A DNA stretch of 64,000 nt, taken from contig JAFAWY010000064.1 in the NCBI GenBank assembly GCA_019241525.1, forward strand, positions 1 to 64,000, written 5' to 3'. This document shows, in pieces, positions 30,524 to 38,597 of this stretch. Origin of the DNA: Pseudonocardiales bacterium. GTDB taxonomy: Bacteria; Actinomycetota; Actinomycetes; Mycobacteriales; Pseudonocardiaceae. Numbering within the stretch: position 1 is the stretch's first letter; the number at the start of each line of letters is the position of its first letter. A program made the translations under genes and the position numbers. The notes under the pieces were generated by a model. The model did not search any database. It was given only the letters and a program-made list of their open reading frames with translations, and was not told the DNA's origin.

Positions 30524-30808
30524 ATGTCCGCGCAACCGCTCGATGAGCTCTTCGCCAGGCATGCAGGAGCCTGGACCGAGCAGGAGTGGGCGGTGCTACC
30601 CGAAAGCATGGGCCGGGTTGAGCTGCTGGACGGAGCACTGATCGACCGCAACAGTGCAGAGCTGGATGCGACCGGCTATTCACTGGCCGCGGACCGATTC
30701 GTAGTCCCGGCTCGGGCCGCCGAGGGCCGACTCACGCTGAAAAAACAGTTCGACGCAGATTTGGATCTCGCTGCGCTCGCCACCGCAATCCGGTACACCG
30801 GGCTCTGA
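30524..30808 (+). CDS. Short Uma2-like protein lacking the catalytic middle
   Basis: 94 residues. It begins AWTEQEWAVLPESMGRVELL and DGALI, the standard N-terminus of Uma2 (DUF820) proteins, then passes directly to a sequence resembling their end (RLTLKKQFDADLDLAALA). The central PD-(D/E)XK-like region of about 100 residues is missing, so nuclease activity is unlikely. GGGAGGTGA precedes the ATG at a good distance, so it is probably translated. It could be a deletion derivative or a functional mini-protein. Confidence 0.6.
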   Translation: MSAQPLDELFARHAGAWTEQEWAVLPESMGRVELLDGALIDRNSAELDATGYSLAADRFVVPARAAEGRLTLKKQFDADLDLAALATAIRYTGL

Positions 30809-30813
30809 TCGCC

Positions 30814-31377
30814 GTGACCACCCGGCCCGCGGACAACACACCCGTCGTGCTGCTCGACGAGGATCACCACCCGATCGGGCAACTGCCCAAGTCGCAGGTC
30901 CACCACGGCGAAACCCCGCTGCACCGGGGATTTTCGTGCTACGTCTTCGACGGCTCCGGCCGGGTGTTGATGACCCGGCGTGCGATCAGCAAGAAGACCT
31001 GGCCCGGGGTGTGGAGCAACACCTGCTGCGGCCATCCGCTGCCCGGCGAGTCCGACACCGACGCTGCAACCCGGCGGCTTGCCGACGAATTGGGGCTGCG
31101 ATTGACCCGCCCGGAGGTGATCCTGCCCGACTTCCGCTACCGGGCGGTGGCACCCGACGGCGTCGTGGAAAACGAGTTCTGCCCGGTGCTGGTGGCCAAC
31201 GCCGAAGGCGAGCCCGACCCCGACCCCACCGAGGTAGTCGAGTTCCACTGGGCGCCCTGGCCAGCCGTTGTCACGCTGGCCACCACCACACCCTGGCTCA
31301 TCTCCCCCTGGTCCGCCGCTCAGATCCCCCTCCTCGCCGCCCGGCTGTCGCCCCGATATACCTCCGTAACCGGCTGA
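30814..31377 (+). CDS. idi: Isopentenyl-diphosphate delta-isomerase, type 1
   Basis: Interconverts IPP and DMAPP for isoprenoids, including the hopanoid/squalene route encoded at the window end. 187 residues. Catalytic cysteine in VWSNTCCGHPLPGES, catalytic glutamate in VVENEFCPVLVAN, and the Nudix-like fold motif RRLADELGLRL. It starts 5 bp after the Uma2-like gene. The last residues are encoded by one of the CCCCGATAT-type palindromic repeats. Confidence 0.95.
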   Translation: MTTRPADNTPVVLLDEDHHPIGQLPKSQVHHGETPLHRGFSCYVFDGSGRVLMTRRAISKKTWPGVWSNTCCGHPLPGESDTDAATRRLADELGLRLTRPEVILPDFRYRAVAPDGVVENEFCPVLVANAEGEPDPDPTEVVEFHWAPWPAVVTLATTTPWLISPWSAAQIPLLAARLSPRYTSVTG

Positions 31378-31415
31378 GACAGCCCGCATTAGCCGGTTAT
31401 GTCTCCAGATCGGGG
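31351..31415. repeat. Two facing CCCCGATAT-type repeats between idi and the MFS gene
   Basis: CCCCGATATACC ... GTAACCGG (31351-31373) and CCGGTTATGTC ... GATCGGGG (31393-31415) are related elements in opposite orientation. They cover the 3' ends of two convergent genes, each contributing the last codons of one gene. They could terminate transcription from both sides. Confidence 0.55.
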
Positions 31416-32777
31416 TCGGCTGAGCGATGGGGACGCGGCGATGAGGGTGTGCACCACAGCGGCCGTGAGGTACAGGGCAGCAGGAACCAGCAGCAAGTCG
31501 GGGGCGTGGCCATTGAAGGGCACCGCGGTGGCGGCGATCGCGACAGCGAGCACGTAGCCAACGTTGAACACGGTGTCATACAGCGCGAAGACCCGACCCC
31601 GCGCGTCGTCGGACACATCGGCCTGCACGGTGGCATCCAGGCTCAGCTTCACCACCTGACCGGCGGTCGAGAGCACGAAGGCGGCAGCCAGGATCGTCGA
31701 CATCGTCATCGGTAGGCCCAGCACCAAGATCGCTAGCCCGGCCACCACCAGTGCGCCCCGAACCGTGCGCTCCCGGCCGAAGCGGGCTACCAGCGGCGGG
31801 CTCAGCAGTGCCGCGAGCAACAGGCCGGCCGCCCCGGCGACGAGTAGTTCGCAAACGCCGGACAGCCCCGCGCGCAGCAGCCCATGCGAAGCAAAGGAAT
31901 TGCGATACAGCAGCAGCGCCACCAAGCTCGCCACCCCGAACGACAGCCGATGGGCGAGCAACGCGGTCAGGCCGGCAGCAACACTCGGCACCCGAGCCGC
32001 GGCCAGCACACCGTCGCGCAGCCCATGGGATATCACGGCCGGCGCTGGTGCACTGGTCTGGTCAGGACCCAACTGGCCGCGCTGGAAACCGGCCGCGGCC
32101 ACCGCCGCGATCACCGAACCCAGCACGGCACTCGCCGTCACCCAAGCGGATCCGGTGTTGTCCGGCCCGATCACAGCGCGCAAGCCCAGAGCGCTCAGCC
32201 CGCCCGCAACAGTGACTGCCGAGCCAACGGTGGCTGCCAGCGCGTTGGCCGGAACCAGCTGCTGTCGTAGTGCCACATGGGGCAACGCCGTAGACAGCCC
32301 GGCCAGCACGAACCGGCTCAATCCGGTGACCAAAAGTGCGCCCAGGTACAACAGGGGGCCGGCTATCCCGACCCCGACTGCGATCGCCACCAGCAGGATC
32401 GGCACTGCACGCAGCAAGTTCGCCACGATCAGGATCCGGCGGCGATCCCAGCGGTCCAGCAGCGCCCCGGTAAAGGGACCCACCAGCGAGTACGGCAGGA
32501 ACAGCACGGCAAGCCCGGCCGCGATTGCCATCGGGGTAGCCGCCCGTTCCGGATTGAACAGCACGGCTCCACCCAGCCCAGCCTGGAAGGCTCCGTCGCC
32601 CCATTGCGCGGCGAACCGCGAGGTCAACAACCGCTTGAATCCGGCAGTACTCATCAGCTGCCGGAAACCGGGTTGGCCGGTCACCTCCGGGTGCGTTTCG
32701 ATGTGCGACGGCGTCACGAGGATGCAGGCTATCGGTCCCGCTCGCTCTGGTGTGATCCCTGTGATATGCGAGACCAT
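31389..32777 (-). CDS. Major facilitator superfamily transporter
   Basis: Up to 462 residues with about 12 hydrophobic segments; MFS motif-A-like GALLDRWDRRRILIVANLLR lies between spans 2 and 3. It corresponds by position to Rv0037c, paired with YqgE. The ORF's first 20-40 residues may not be translated: GTG 32714 or ATG 32654 are alternatives, and none has a clear ribosome binding site. Substrate unknown. Divergent from yqgE. Confidence 0.85.
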   Translation of the reverse strand: MVSHITGITPERAGPIACILVTPSHIETHPEVTGQPGFRQLMSTAGFKRLLTSRFAAQWGDGAFQAGLGGAVLFNPERAATPMAIAAGLAVLFLPYSLVGPFTGALLDRWDRRRILIVANLLRAVPILLVAIAVGVGIAGPLLYLGALLVTGLSRFVLAGLSTALPHVALRQQLVPANALAATVGSAVTVAGGLSALGLRAVIGPDNTGSAWVTASAVLGSVIAAVAAAGFQRGQLGPDQTSAPAPAVISHGLRDGVLAAARVPSVAAGLTALLAHRLSFGVASLVALLLYRNSFASHGLLRAGLSGVCELLVAGAAGLLLAALLSPPLVARFGRERTVRGALVVAGLAILVLGLPMTMSTILAAAFVLSTAGQVVKLSLDATVQADVSDDARGRVFALYDTVFNVGYVLAVAIAATAVPFNGHAPDLLLVPAALYLTAAVVHTLIAASPSLSRPRSGDITG

Positions 32778-32797
32778 GAACGCGTACCAGCAAGCGG

Positions 32798-33379
32798 GTG
32801 AGGGTGAAGACGGTGGACGTGGTGGAACCGGGTTCGGCGCTGGTCGCTGCGCCGGGGCTGCGGGATCCCAACTTTCACCGGACCGTCGTACTGATCATCG
32901 AGCACCAGCCTTCGGCGGGCACGGTCGGCGTGGTGCTCAACCGGCCTAGCGATGTGCCGGTGGGCGACGTGCTGCCCTTATGGGGAGCGCTTGCCACGGT
33001 GCCGCGGGCCCTGTACGTCGGAGGGCCGATGCAGCAACGTGCCGCGCTGTGCGTGGCCGCGCTGCCCGCTGGCGTAGACGCCGAGCACACCGAGGGCATG
33101 ATCAAGGTACATGGTTCGCTGGCCCTGGTTGACCTGGATGCCGACCCGGAGTTGATGGCATCGCGAGTGCGGGGATTGCGCGTGTTCGCCGGCTACGCGG
33201 GTTGGGTGCCAGGTCAGCTGCAAGCTGAGATCGACCGCGGGGACTGGGTGGTCGTCCCGGCTTTGCCCGACGATGTGCTCTCACCGCCGGGTACCGATTT
33301 GTGGAGCCGGATCCTGCGCCGTCAGGGCCTGCCGCTAGCACTGCTGGCCACCTACCCTGCTGATCCGGTCCTGAACTAG
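32798..33379 (+). CDS. yqgE: YqgE/AlgH family protein (DUF179)
   Basis: 193 residues. The family pattern is complete: LVAAPGLRDPNFHRTVVLII, VGVVLNRPSDVPVGDVLP, LYVGGPMQQRAALCV, GLRVFAGYAGWVPGQLQAEI and GDWVVVPALPDDV. Role unclear across bacteria. It corresponds to Rv0038 and sits next to the MFS gene as there. Convergent with the HxlR regulator, 3 bp apart. Confidence 0.93.
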   Translation: MRVKTVDVVEPGSALVAAPGLRDPNFHRTVVLIIEHQPSAGTVGVVLNRPSDVPVGDVLPLWGALATVPRALYVGGPMQQRAALCVAALPAGVDAEHTEGMIKVHGSLALVDLDADPELMASRVRGLRVFAGYAGWVPGQLQAEIDRGDWVVVPALPDDVLSPPGTDLWSRILRRQGLPLALLATYPADPVLN

Positions 33380-33382
33380 AAG

Positions 33383-33784
33383 TCATTCGGTGGTCGGGTT
33401 CGACTTGGGAGCAAGCAGCGGGCGGGTTCCCGGCAGGTGGGCCAGCCCCCAGGTCGCCAACGCATCCACTACCGGGCTCAATGCCTGGCCGGCCGGGGTC
33501 AAGCGGTAATCCATCCGGACCGGGTGCTGGCTGTACGGTACGGCGGTGACCAGGCCTGCTTGTTCCAGCCGCTGCAACCGATCGGCGAGCAGGTTGGTGG
33601 AAATCCCCTCCGGCGAGGCGAGAAATTGCCCGTAGCGGCTCATGCCGCGCAGCAGGTCCCGAAGGATCAGCAGGGTCCACCGATCGCCCACCAGGTCGAG
33701 GGCACCGGCAACCGGGCACGGTGACCGCGGTCCCGCCTTGTTCGAGCCGGATCCGCGTTCGGCCGCGTCAGGTACGCGAGGCAC
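33383..33784 (-). CDS. HxlR-family transcriptional regulator
   Basis: 133 residues, winged helix: CPVAGALDLVGDRWTLLILR, DLLRGMSRYGQFLASPEG, ISTNLLADRLQRLEQAGLVT. The cysteine in the PCPVAG segment is the residue HxlR members often use for redox or aldehyde sensing. Start GTG 33784 has GGGAGGAGG six bases upstream; the ORF's ATG two codons earlier lies too close to it. It is divergent from a membrane-protein gene, probably its target. Confidence 0.88.
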   Translation of the reverse strand: MPRVPDAAERGSGSNKAGPRSPCPVAGALDLVGDRWTLLILRDLLRGMSRYGQFLASPEGISTNLLADRLQRLEQAGLVTAVPYSQHPVRMDYRLTPAGQALSPVVDALATWGLAHLPGTRPLLAPKSNPTTE

Positions 33785-33800
33785 GCACATCCTCCTCCCG

Positions 33801-33868
33801 AGTGACTTGCTTTTTACAACTCTCTATGTCTACCGTGAACTCCAGTCACTTGCAAACTTCAAGTCACT
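33801..33868. promoter_or_regulatory. Candidate HxlR operator
   Basis: AGTGACTTG (33801-33809), AGTCACTTG (33844-33852) and the inverse CAAGTCACT (33860-33868) lie between the regulator and the membrane gene. The last two form an inverted pair centred about 33856. The region is locally AT-rich. Binding is inferred from position and symmetry. Confidence 0.45.
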
Positions 33869-33883
33869 GCCTGAGGAGCGACC

Positions 33884-34576
33884 ATGTCATCCACGCCATC
33901 TGATACTGCTGATACCTCTCTGTCGGGCACCCGGCTTGTGGTCATCGCCTGCCTGGCGGCATGGTTCGTGGCCGCATTCGGCGTGTCGCTGTTCGGCCTG
34001 TTGCGGGCGGGGCCTTCCGATTTGCCGCTCCCCATCGGGGTCGCCCTCATGGTGCCGTTGGTGGTGGGTGTGCTGGCCTACGTGCTGTCCAGCCAGTTCC
34101 GGCGGTTGCTGTTCAAGGCCGATTTGCGCTGGCTGATCGGCATCCAGCTCTGGCGGGTTGCCGGCGCGGAGTTCCTCATTTACTACGCCTACGACAAGCT
34201 GCCGGCCAGCTTCGCGTTGCCCGCCGGGGTCGGTGATGTGCTCGTTGGGCTTGCGGCGCCGTTCGTTGCCATGATTGCCGCATCCGGTACGCCCGCCGCC
34301 AGACGGATCGTGGTCGGGTGGTGCATTGCCGGTATCGCCGATCTCATCGTTGCGGTGACCATGGGCGTGCTCAGCGCACCCGGACGATTCGGCCTGCTTG
34401 CCGGTGCGGTCACCACCGCACCCATGTTGGAGCTACCGCTGAGCCTCATCCCGGCGTTCTTCGTGCCGCTGTCAATCCTGCTGCACCTCATCGTGCTTCG
34501 CCGGTCCGCCGAGATCGGTCATGCCCGCGGCGTCCCAGCGAGGTTGGGACTGGACACGCTGCCCCAGGGTTCCTAG
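33884..34576 (+). CDS. Seven-span hypothetical membrane protein
   Basis: 230 residues with about seven hydrophobic segments (LVVIACLAAWFVAAFGVSLF, IGVALMVPLVVGVLAYVLS, FLIYYAYDKL and others). Not recognised further. ATG 33884 has GAGGAG five bases upstream. It is divergent from the HxlR regulator and may be induced by its signal. Confidence 0.8.
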   Translation: MSSTPSDTADTSLSGTRLVVIACLAAWFVAAFGVSLFGLLRAGPSDLPLPIGVALMVPLVVGVLAYVLSSQFRRLLFKADLRWLIGIQLWRVAGAEFLIYYAYDKLPASFALPAGVGDVLVGLAAPFVAMIAASGTPAARRIVVGWCIAGIADLIVAVTMGVLSAPGRFGLLAGAVTTAPMLELPLSLIPAFFVPLSILLHLIVLRRSAEIGHARGVPARLGLDTLPQGS

Positions 34577-34644
34577 CCGTGTGGAGGGCGAGGTTGACGA
34601 CCGGCGCTTGGTCGGCAGCGGTAACCATCCGGCAGGATGCTCGC

Positions 34645-35226
34645 ATGCGCACCCATGTTGCGCTGCTGCGCGGCATCAACGTCGGTGGCCGCAACCGGAT
34701 CGCGATGGCCGACCTGCGCGCGGTCGTCACCTCGCTGGCACACACCGAGGTGGCCACCTACATCCAGAGTGGCAACGTGGTGTTCCGCACCGCCGACGCT
34801 GATACCGCCGCCATCGCCACCGCGCTGGAGCGGGCCATCGTCGAGACCCTCGGGGTGGCGACCAGAGTGGTGGTGCTGTCCCGGGACGAGCTGTCACAGG
34901 CGGTCGCGGATAACCCCTACCCCGACGAGACCAATCCCCGGCATCTGCACGCCGCATTCACCAGCGAGCAGATCGGGCCTGAGCAGCTTGCTGTCATCGC
35001 CGCGGCCCAGCAACGGGCAAGCGACAAGGGCAGTCGAGATGCGGCCACAGTCATCGGCCGCACCCTGTACTTGCATACTCCGGACGGCATCGGACGCAGC
35101 GAGCTGGCCGCCCAGCTGGCGCGGGGCGGTGGCCCGCTCGCCGCCACTGGGTCCGCCACCGTGCGCAACTGGGCCACCGTGACGACGTTGCTGTCCTTGT
35201 GTCGAGCTGAGGGGAACTTCAGATGA
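34645..35226 (+). CDS. DUF1697 protein
   Basis: 193 residues. The family hallmark is MRTHVALLRGINVGGRNRIA and YIQSGNVVFRTADAD, with C-terminal SATVRNWATVTTLLSL. I trimmed the ORF to ATG 34645, where homology begins. Function unknown. Its stop overlaps the next gene (ATGA), so the two are co-translated. Confidence 0.9.
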   Translation: MRTHVALLRGINVGGRNRIAMADLRAVVTSLAHTEVATYIQSGNVVFRTADADTAAIATALERAIVETLGVATRVVVLSRDELSQAVADNPYPDETNPRHLHAAFTSEQIGPEQLAVIAAAQQRASDKGSRDAATVIGRTLYLHTPDGIGRSELAAQLARGGGPLAATGSATVRNWATVTTLLSLCRAEGNFR

Positions 35227-35810
35227 GTGACGCACCACCGCCTCCACCATCCGTCGAGCAACTCGGCCAGGCGCTGAGCGCCGTCGGCCAGCTGATCGCC
35301 AACGTGCGGGACGACCAGTGGTCAGCGCCGACCTCCTGCACCGAGTGGACCGTGCGTGACCTGGTCAACCATCTGGTCGTGGGAAACCTGGTCTTTGCCG
35401 CTCTCCTGCGAGATCAGCCCCCACCTGAACGGGGCGCCGACCATCTCGGTGACGACCCTGTGGGGGCGTACCGCGACACCGGTGCGGCGTTGCAGGCTGC
35501 GTTCGAGCAGCCCGGTGTCTTCGAGCGGGCATACCAGGGTCCGCTCGGGACTGCCTCGGGCGCGGATCGGCTGCAGATCCGCATCGCCGATCTTCTCGCT
35601 CACGGCTGGGACCTCGCCCAAGCGACCGGCCAGCCCACTGAGCTACCTGAGGAGCTGGCAGAACAGGCGTTGGCTTTCGTCTGCACCCAGCTGTCGTCCT
35701 CGTCCCGCGCCGGCCGGTTCGCCCCAGCCCAGCCGGTCGCCGAGGACGCCGCCGCCATCGACCGGCTGGTCGCCTTCCTCGGCCGACCTGTCCCAGCAGC
35801 GACGACCTAA
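35223..35810 (+). CDS. TIGR03086-family protein (mycothiol-dependent maleylpyruvate isomerase/DinB-like fold)
   Basis: 195 residues. The N-terminal pattern NVRDDQWSAPTSCTEWTVRD then LVNHLVVGNLVFAALL, and IADLLAHGWDLAQATGQP, is typical of the actinobacterial TIGR03086 group with a metal-binding four-helix bundle. Members may use mycothiol as cofactor, but activity is mostly unknown. Overlaps DUF1697 by ATGA. Confidence 0.88.
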   Translation: MSDAPPPPPSVEQLGQALSAVGQLIANVRDDQWSAPTSCTEWTVRDLVNHLVVGNLVFAALLRDQPPPERGADHLGDDPVGAYRDTGAALQAAFEQPGVFERAYQGPLGTASGADRLQIRIADLLAHGWDLAQATGQPTELPEELAEQALAFVCTQLSSSSRAGRFAPAQPVAEDAAAIDRLVAFLGRPVPAATT

Positions 35811-35996
35811 AGAATGTAGGGGCCGTTCTACGAGGAAACGAATGCCAGAAAGCGATGCCGGACGCCACGGTGCACGGCGCTATTTTCCATCAGGTCAAGC
35901 TGCACTCTGGCGCGCCGATTCGCCCGACGAAATCCCACCAACCGGACCCTGCTGACGATGCTCGCGCGTCGACAGATAGTCCGCGGTGCGCGGAGC

Positions 35997-36422
35997 TCAG
36001 ACTGCCGCGAGCGCGAAGGCGGCCACGTCGAGGTAAGCGTGCTCGACGGGCTCCCACAGCGCCAGCCGGTACTGCGCCGCCGCCAGCGGGTCATCCGAGT
36101 GCAGCAGCTCGGCTGCCGAACCTAGTCGGCGGGCTTCGGCTATCCGCTCGATCAAAACCAACAGCGCCTCAATGAAAGCCTCAGTGCCGGGCTGGGTGGC
36201 GTGGACAGGGCTACTGCGCACAGCCGGACCTCCGATCTGATCGGCCCCGGGACAGTTGCTCGCCACATTGCCGGGGCGCCCAATCACTGACAGTGTCCGT
36301 ATCGGCACCATGCCGGAAGCTGTTTCGGAAATCGTGATGAATCGCCCATACGGCCGCTCGGGGAGAGCGGACATACGCGCATCCGTAAGCTCGTGCCGTG
36401 CGCCGTAACCCGCTGAAGGCAA
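35997..36422 (-). CDS. Hypothetical ORF, doubtful
   Basis: The C-terminal 70 residues (AFIEALLVLIERIAEARRLG, LWEPVEHAYLDVAAFALAAV) have a helical, protein-like composition, while the N-terminal part does not. It overlaps the 5' end of the DUF427 gene on the other strand and has no clear ribosome binding site. It may be the remnant of a longer gene or noise. The preceding 186 bases hold nothing I recognise. Confidence 0.3.
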   Translation of the reverse strand: MPSAGYGARHELTDARMSALPERPYGRFITISETASGMVPIRTLSVIGRPGNVASNCPGADQIGGPAVRSSPVHATQPGTEAFIEALLVLIERIAEARRLGSAAELLHSDDPLAAAQYRLALWEPVEHAYLDVAAFALAAV

Positions 36423-36922
36423 AACCGGCAGGTCGGGAGCCTCGCTGGCCGGTGGGGCCGGGTCAGGAGTCGGTGTGGGACTACCCGCGGCCGCCCCGAG
36501 CGCAGCGGGTGTCGCGCCGGGTCCGGATCGTGCACGGCGGCGTCCTCATGGTCGACACCGATGATGTGGTCCGGGTGCTGGAGACCTCGCATCCCCCGAC
36601 TTACTACCTGCCTCGTGCGGAATTCCGGGTACCGCTGCTGCCGTCATCACGGCTGACGATGTGCGAGTGGAAGGGCGAGGCTTGCTACGTCGATGTCGAC
36701 GTGCCCGGCGTCGCAGTGCTGCGCGATGCCGGATGGTGGTACCCGCAGCCTGACCTGCGCTACCCGCAGCTCAACGACCGGGTCGCCGTGTACGCCGGCC
36801 CGTTCGACGAGGTGACCGTGGACGGCGAGCCCGTGACGCCGCAGCCTGGCGACTTCTATGGAGGCTGGATCACCACCGACGTCGTTGGCCCGTTCAAAGG
36901 CGGACCCGGCAGCCGGAGCTGA
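36398..36922 (+). CDS. DUF427 protein
   Basis: 174 residues. Family pattern: ESVWDYPRPPRAQRVSRRVR, the nucleotide-like loop ETSHPPTYYLPRAEFRVPLL, MCEWKGEACYVDVDV, then GWWYPQPDL and VAVYAGPFDEVTVDGEPV. Function unknown. GTG 36398 has TAAGCT six bases upstream and no Shine-Dalgarno, consistent with a leaderless transcript. Confidence 0.9.
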   Translation: MRRNPLKAKPAGREPRWPVGPGQESVWDYPRPPRAQRVSRRVRIVHGGVLMVDTDDVVRVLETSHPPTYYLPRAEFRVPLLPSSRLTMCEWKGEACYVDVDVPGVAVLRDAGWWYPQPDLRYPQLNDRVAVYAGPFDEVTVDGEPVTPQPGDFYGGWITTDVVGPFKGGPGSRS

Positions 36923-36992
36923 TCGCACCGAGGGCGAAACCGTATCGCTGCATGCCGGTATCACGATCGAAGCTGATGCCCGTGCTGGCAGC

Positions 36993-37403
36993 TCACGGTG
37001 CGGTGCAGCCTGCGCCGCCACAGCTGCAGCCGGCGCAACCACCCGGCCGTGGTGGCACGGTGGCGGCTGCAGCCCGGTGGCCCAGCAATCCGCCGGCCAG
37101 CAAGAGCCCTACCGCGCCGGCACCGGTCACCGACACGATGACGGTGAGCGCTGGACCAGCCGCCCCCGAGGCCAGCCCGCCTCCGACGGTGCACAGTGTG
37201 CCCGCTGCCAGCACCGGAGGCGCAGCCACCCGGTTCGCCGTCACGAACGCGGCGTCTGAGCGCAACGTCGCGGGAGTGCGGACGCCGGCGAAGCGGTTGC
37301 GTGGTAGCAGCTGGCGCCAGCCGAGCACGCCGACGGTGAGCAGCGCGACGCCGGCGATCACGAGGATTGCGGCAAGCAGGGTGGACGCCCGCACGAAGGC
37401 CAC
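36993..37403 (-). CDS. SdpI-like small membrane protein with a cysteine-rich tail
   Basis: About 136 residues in the C-terminal part of a longer ORF, which elsewhere only shadows the esterase gene. Three membrane segments (TLLAAILVIAGVALLTVGVL; VLAAGTLCTVGGGLASGAAG; LTVIVSVTGAGAVGLLLAGG) flank the SdpI/YhfL-like motif NRFAGVRTPATLRSDAAFVT. The end GGCAGCSCGGAGC has four cysteines in 12 residues and could bind a metal. The start is uncertain; GTG 37403 is chosen, with no binding site seen. Confidence 0.68.
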   Translation of the reverse strand: MAFVRASTLLAAILVIAGVALLTVGVLGWRQLLPRNRFAGVRTPATLRSDAAFVTANRVAAPPVLAAGTLCTVGGGLASGAAGPALTVIVSVTGAGAVGLLLAGGLLGHRAAAATVPPRPGGCAGCSCGGAGCTAP

Positions 37404-37446
37404 AATAGCGCTGGCAGCGGCAGTGTCTGCCGATGCCTGGAGGCCG

Positions 37447-38484
37447 TCAGGCGGGTGGGTCAGTGATGTGGTGGCACAGCCACGCCAACGCCAGCGGGTA
37501 GCGGTAGTCGATCCGGCTGTGGCCAGCGTCGAACAGCTCGAAGCGCACTCGCTCATCGGGTAGCCCCGCATCGCGCAGTGCCGCGCGAAAGGCCTGCGCG
37601 CCCACGTCGAGGAACCACTCGTCCCGGGTGCCGGCGTCGAGCCACACGGCCCGCAGCGAACGCAGCGCCTCGGCATACCGCGGCGCCATCCGTACCGGAT
37701 CCCAGTCGAGCCAACGTTGCCACACCGACGGCCGCAGCATCCCGGTATGCGGGTCGAACGGCAGCTCGGGGGTGCCGTCGTCGCGGGCGGAAAAACATGC
37801 CGAGATGCCCAGCATCATCAGCAGATGCTCATCGGCTGACTTGGTGAACGGGGTCCGGGACTGGAACTCGGTCCACCAGGCAGAGATGTCGCCGTCATAG
37901 TCGCGAAGGTGGCGCACCGACTTGCCGAACTCGGCGAGGTAGCACAGCTCGTACAGCGCGTCCCCGGCGTGACTGGCCAGCGCTCCGAACAGGTCCGGCC
38001 GCAGCATTGGCGTGATCATGGCGCCGAAGCCGCCGGAGGACTTGCCGGTGATCGCCCGGTGCGCCCGGTCGGCCAGCGTCCGGTACCGCGCGTCGACGAA
38101 CGGCACGACCTCCTGGCAAAGGTAGCTGTGGTAGCGCCCGGTGCCGGGAGAGTCGACGAACTGGCTGCCCCCATATGCCGTCCATGCGTCGACGAACACC
38201 AGCACCGCCGGGGGGACGTCACCGGTGGCGAACAGCGCATCAGCGGCTTCCGGAAACGTCGGCCGGAAGGCGCTGCGGTTGGCCCACATGGCCAGCTGCC
38301 CGGTGTATCCCTGGATCACGTAGATGCTCGGGTAGCTCTGCTCCGAGTCGTCGTAACCGGGGGGCACGTACACCCACAACGGACGGCGCGCAGGATCGCC
38401 TAAATAGTTGTCCCGGAGTAACTCGCTGTCGATCACATGCTCGTCGATCCGGCCAGCAAGCTCGGTGCACCGCAGTTGGATCAC
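37447..38484 (-). CDS. Alpha/beta-hydrolase esterase (esterase D/antigen 85-like fold)
   Basis: 345 residues. The nucleophile elbow is GKSSGGFGAM, with WLDAGTRDEWFLD giving the acid residue and FDAGHSRIDYRYPLALAW the histidine. The N-terminus has PLWVYVPPGYDDSEQSYPSI, as in putative esterase (PF00756) proteins. No signal peptide, so cytoplasmic. GTG 38484 has AGGTGA upstream. It lies downstream of ino1 on the same strand across a repeat region. Substrate not known. Confidence 0.88.
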   Translation of the reverse strand: MIQLRCTELAGRIDEHVIDSELLRDNYLGDPARRPLWVYVPPGYDDSEQSYPSIYVIQGYTGQLAMWANRSAFRPTFPEAADALFATGDVPPAVLVFVDAWTAYGGSQFVDSPGTGRYHSYLCQEVVPFVDARYRTLADRAHRAITGKSSGGFGAMITPMLRPDLFGALASHAGDALYELCYLAEFGKSVRHLRDYDGDISAWWTEFQSRTPFTKSADEHLLMMLGISACFSARDDGTPELPFDPHTGMLRPSVWQRWLDWDPVRMAPRYAEALRSLRAVWLDAGTRDEWFLDVGAQAFRAALRDAGLPDERVRFELFDAGHSRIDYRYPLALAWLCHHITDPPA

Positions 38485-38503
38485 GACATCACCTGGTCAG
38501 GAG

Positions 38504-38586
38504 AGAGCGACACGCCGGGCAGGAGCGCACGACACACCAGGCACAACTTACTGACACGCCCGGCATGAGGGAGCGACACGCCCGGA
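38504..38586. repeat. GACACGCCCGGCA-type repeats between ino1 and the esterase
   Basis: Variants of GAGCGACACGCCCGG occur at 38504-38521 and twice in 38552-38586 (TGACACGCCCGGCATGAG, GAGCGACACGCCCGG). A related CGACACGCCAGGGCAG lies at 48846 after rplI. This looks like a short dispersed intergenic repeat. Confidence 0.6.
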
Positions 38587-38597
38587 GGGAGCGGGGG

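Noticed and set aside
38485-38597. GACACGCC repeats as a CRISPR-like array
   Set aside because: Units are degenerate, irregularly spaced and too few.
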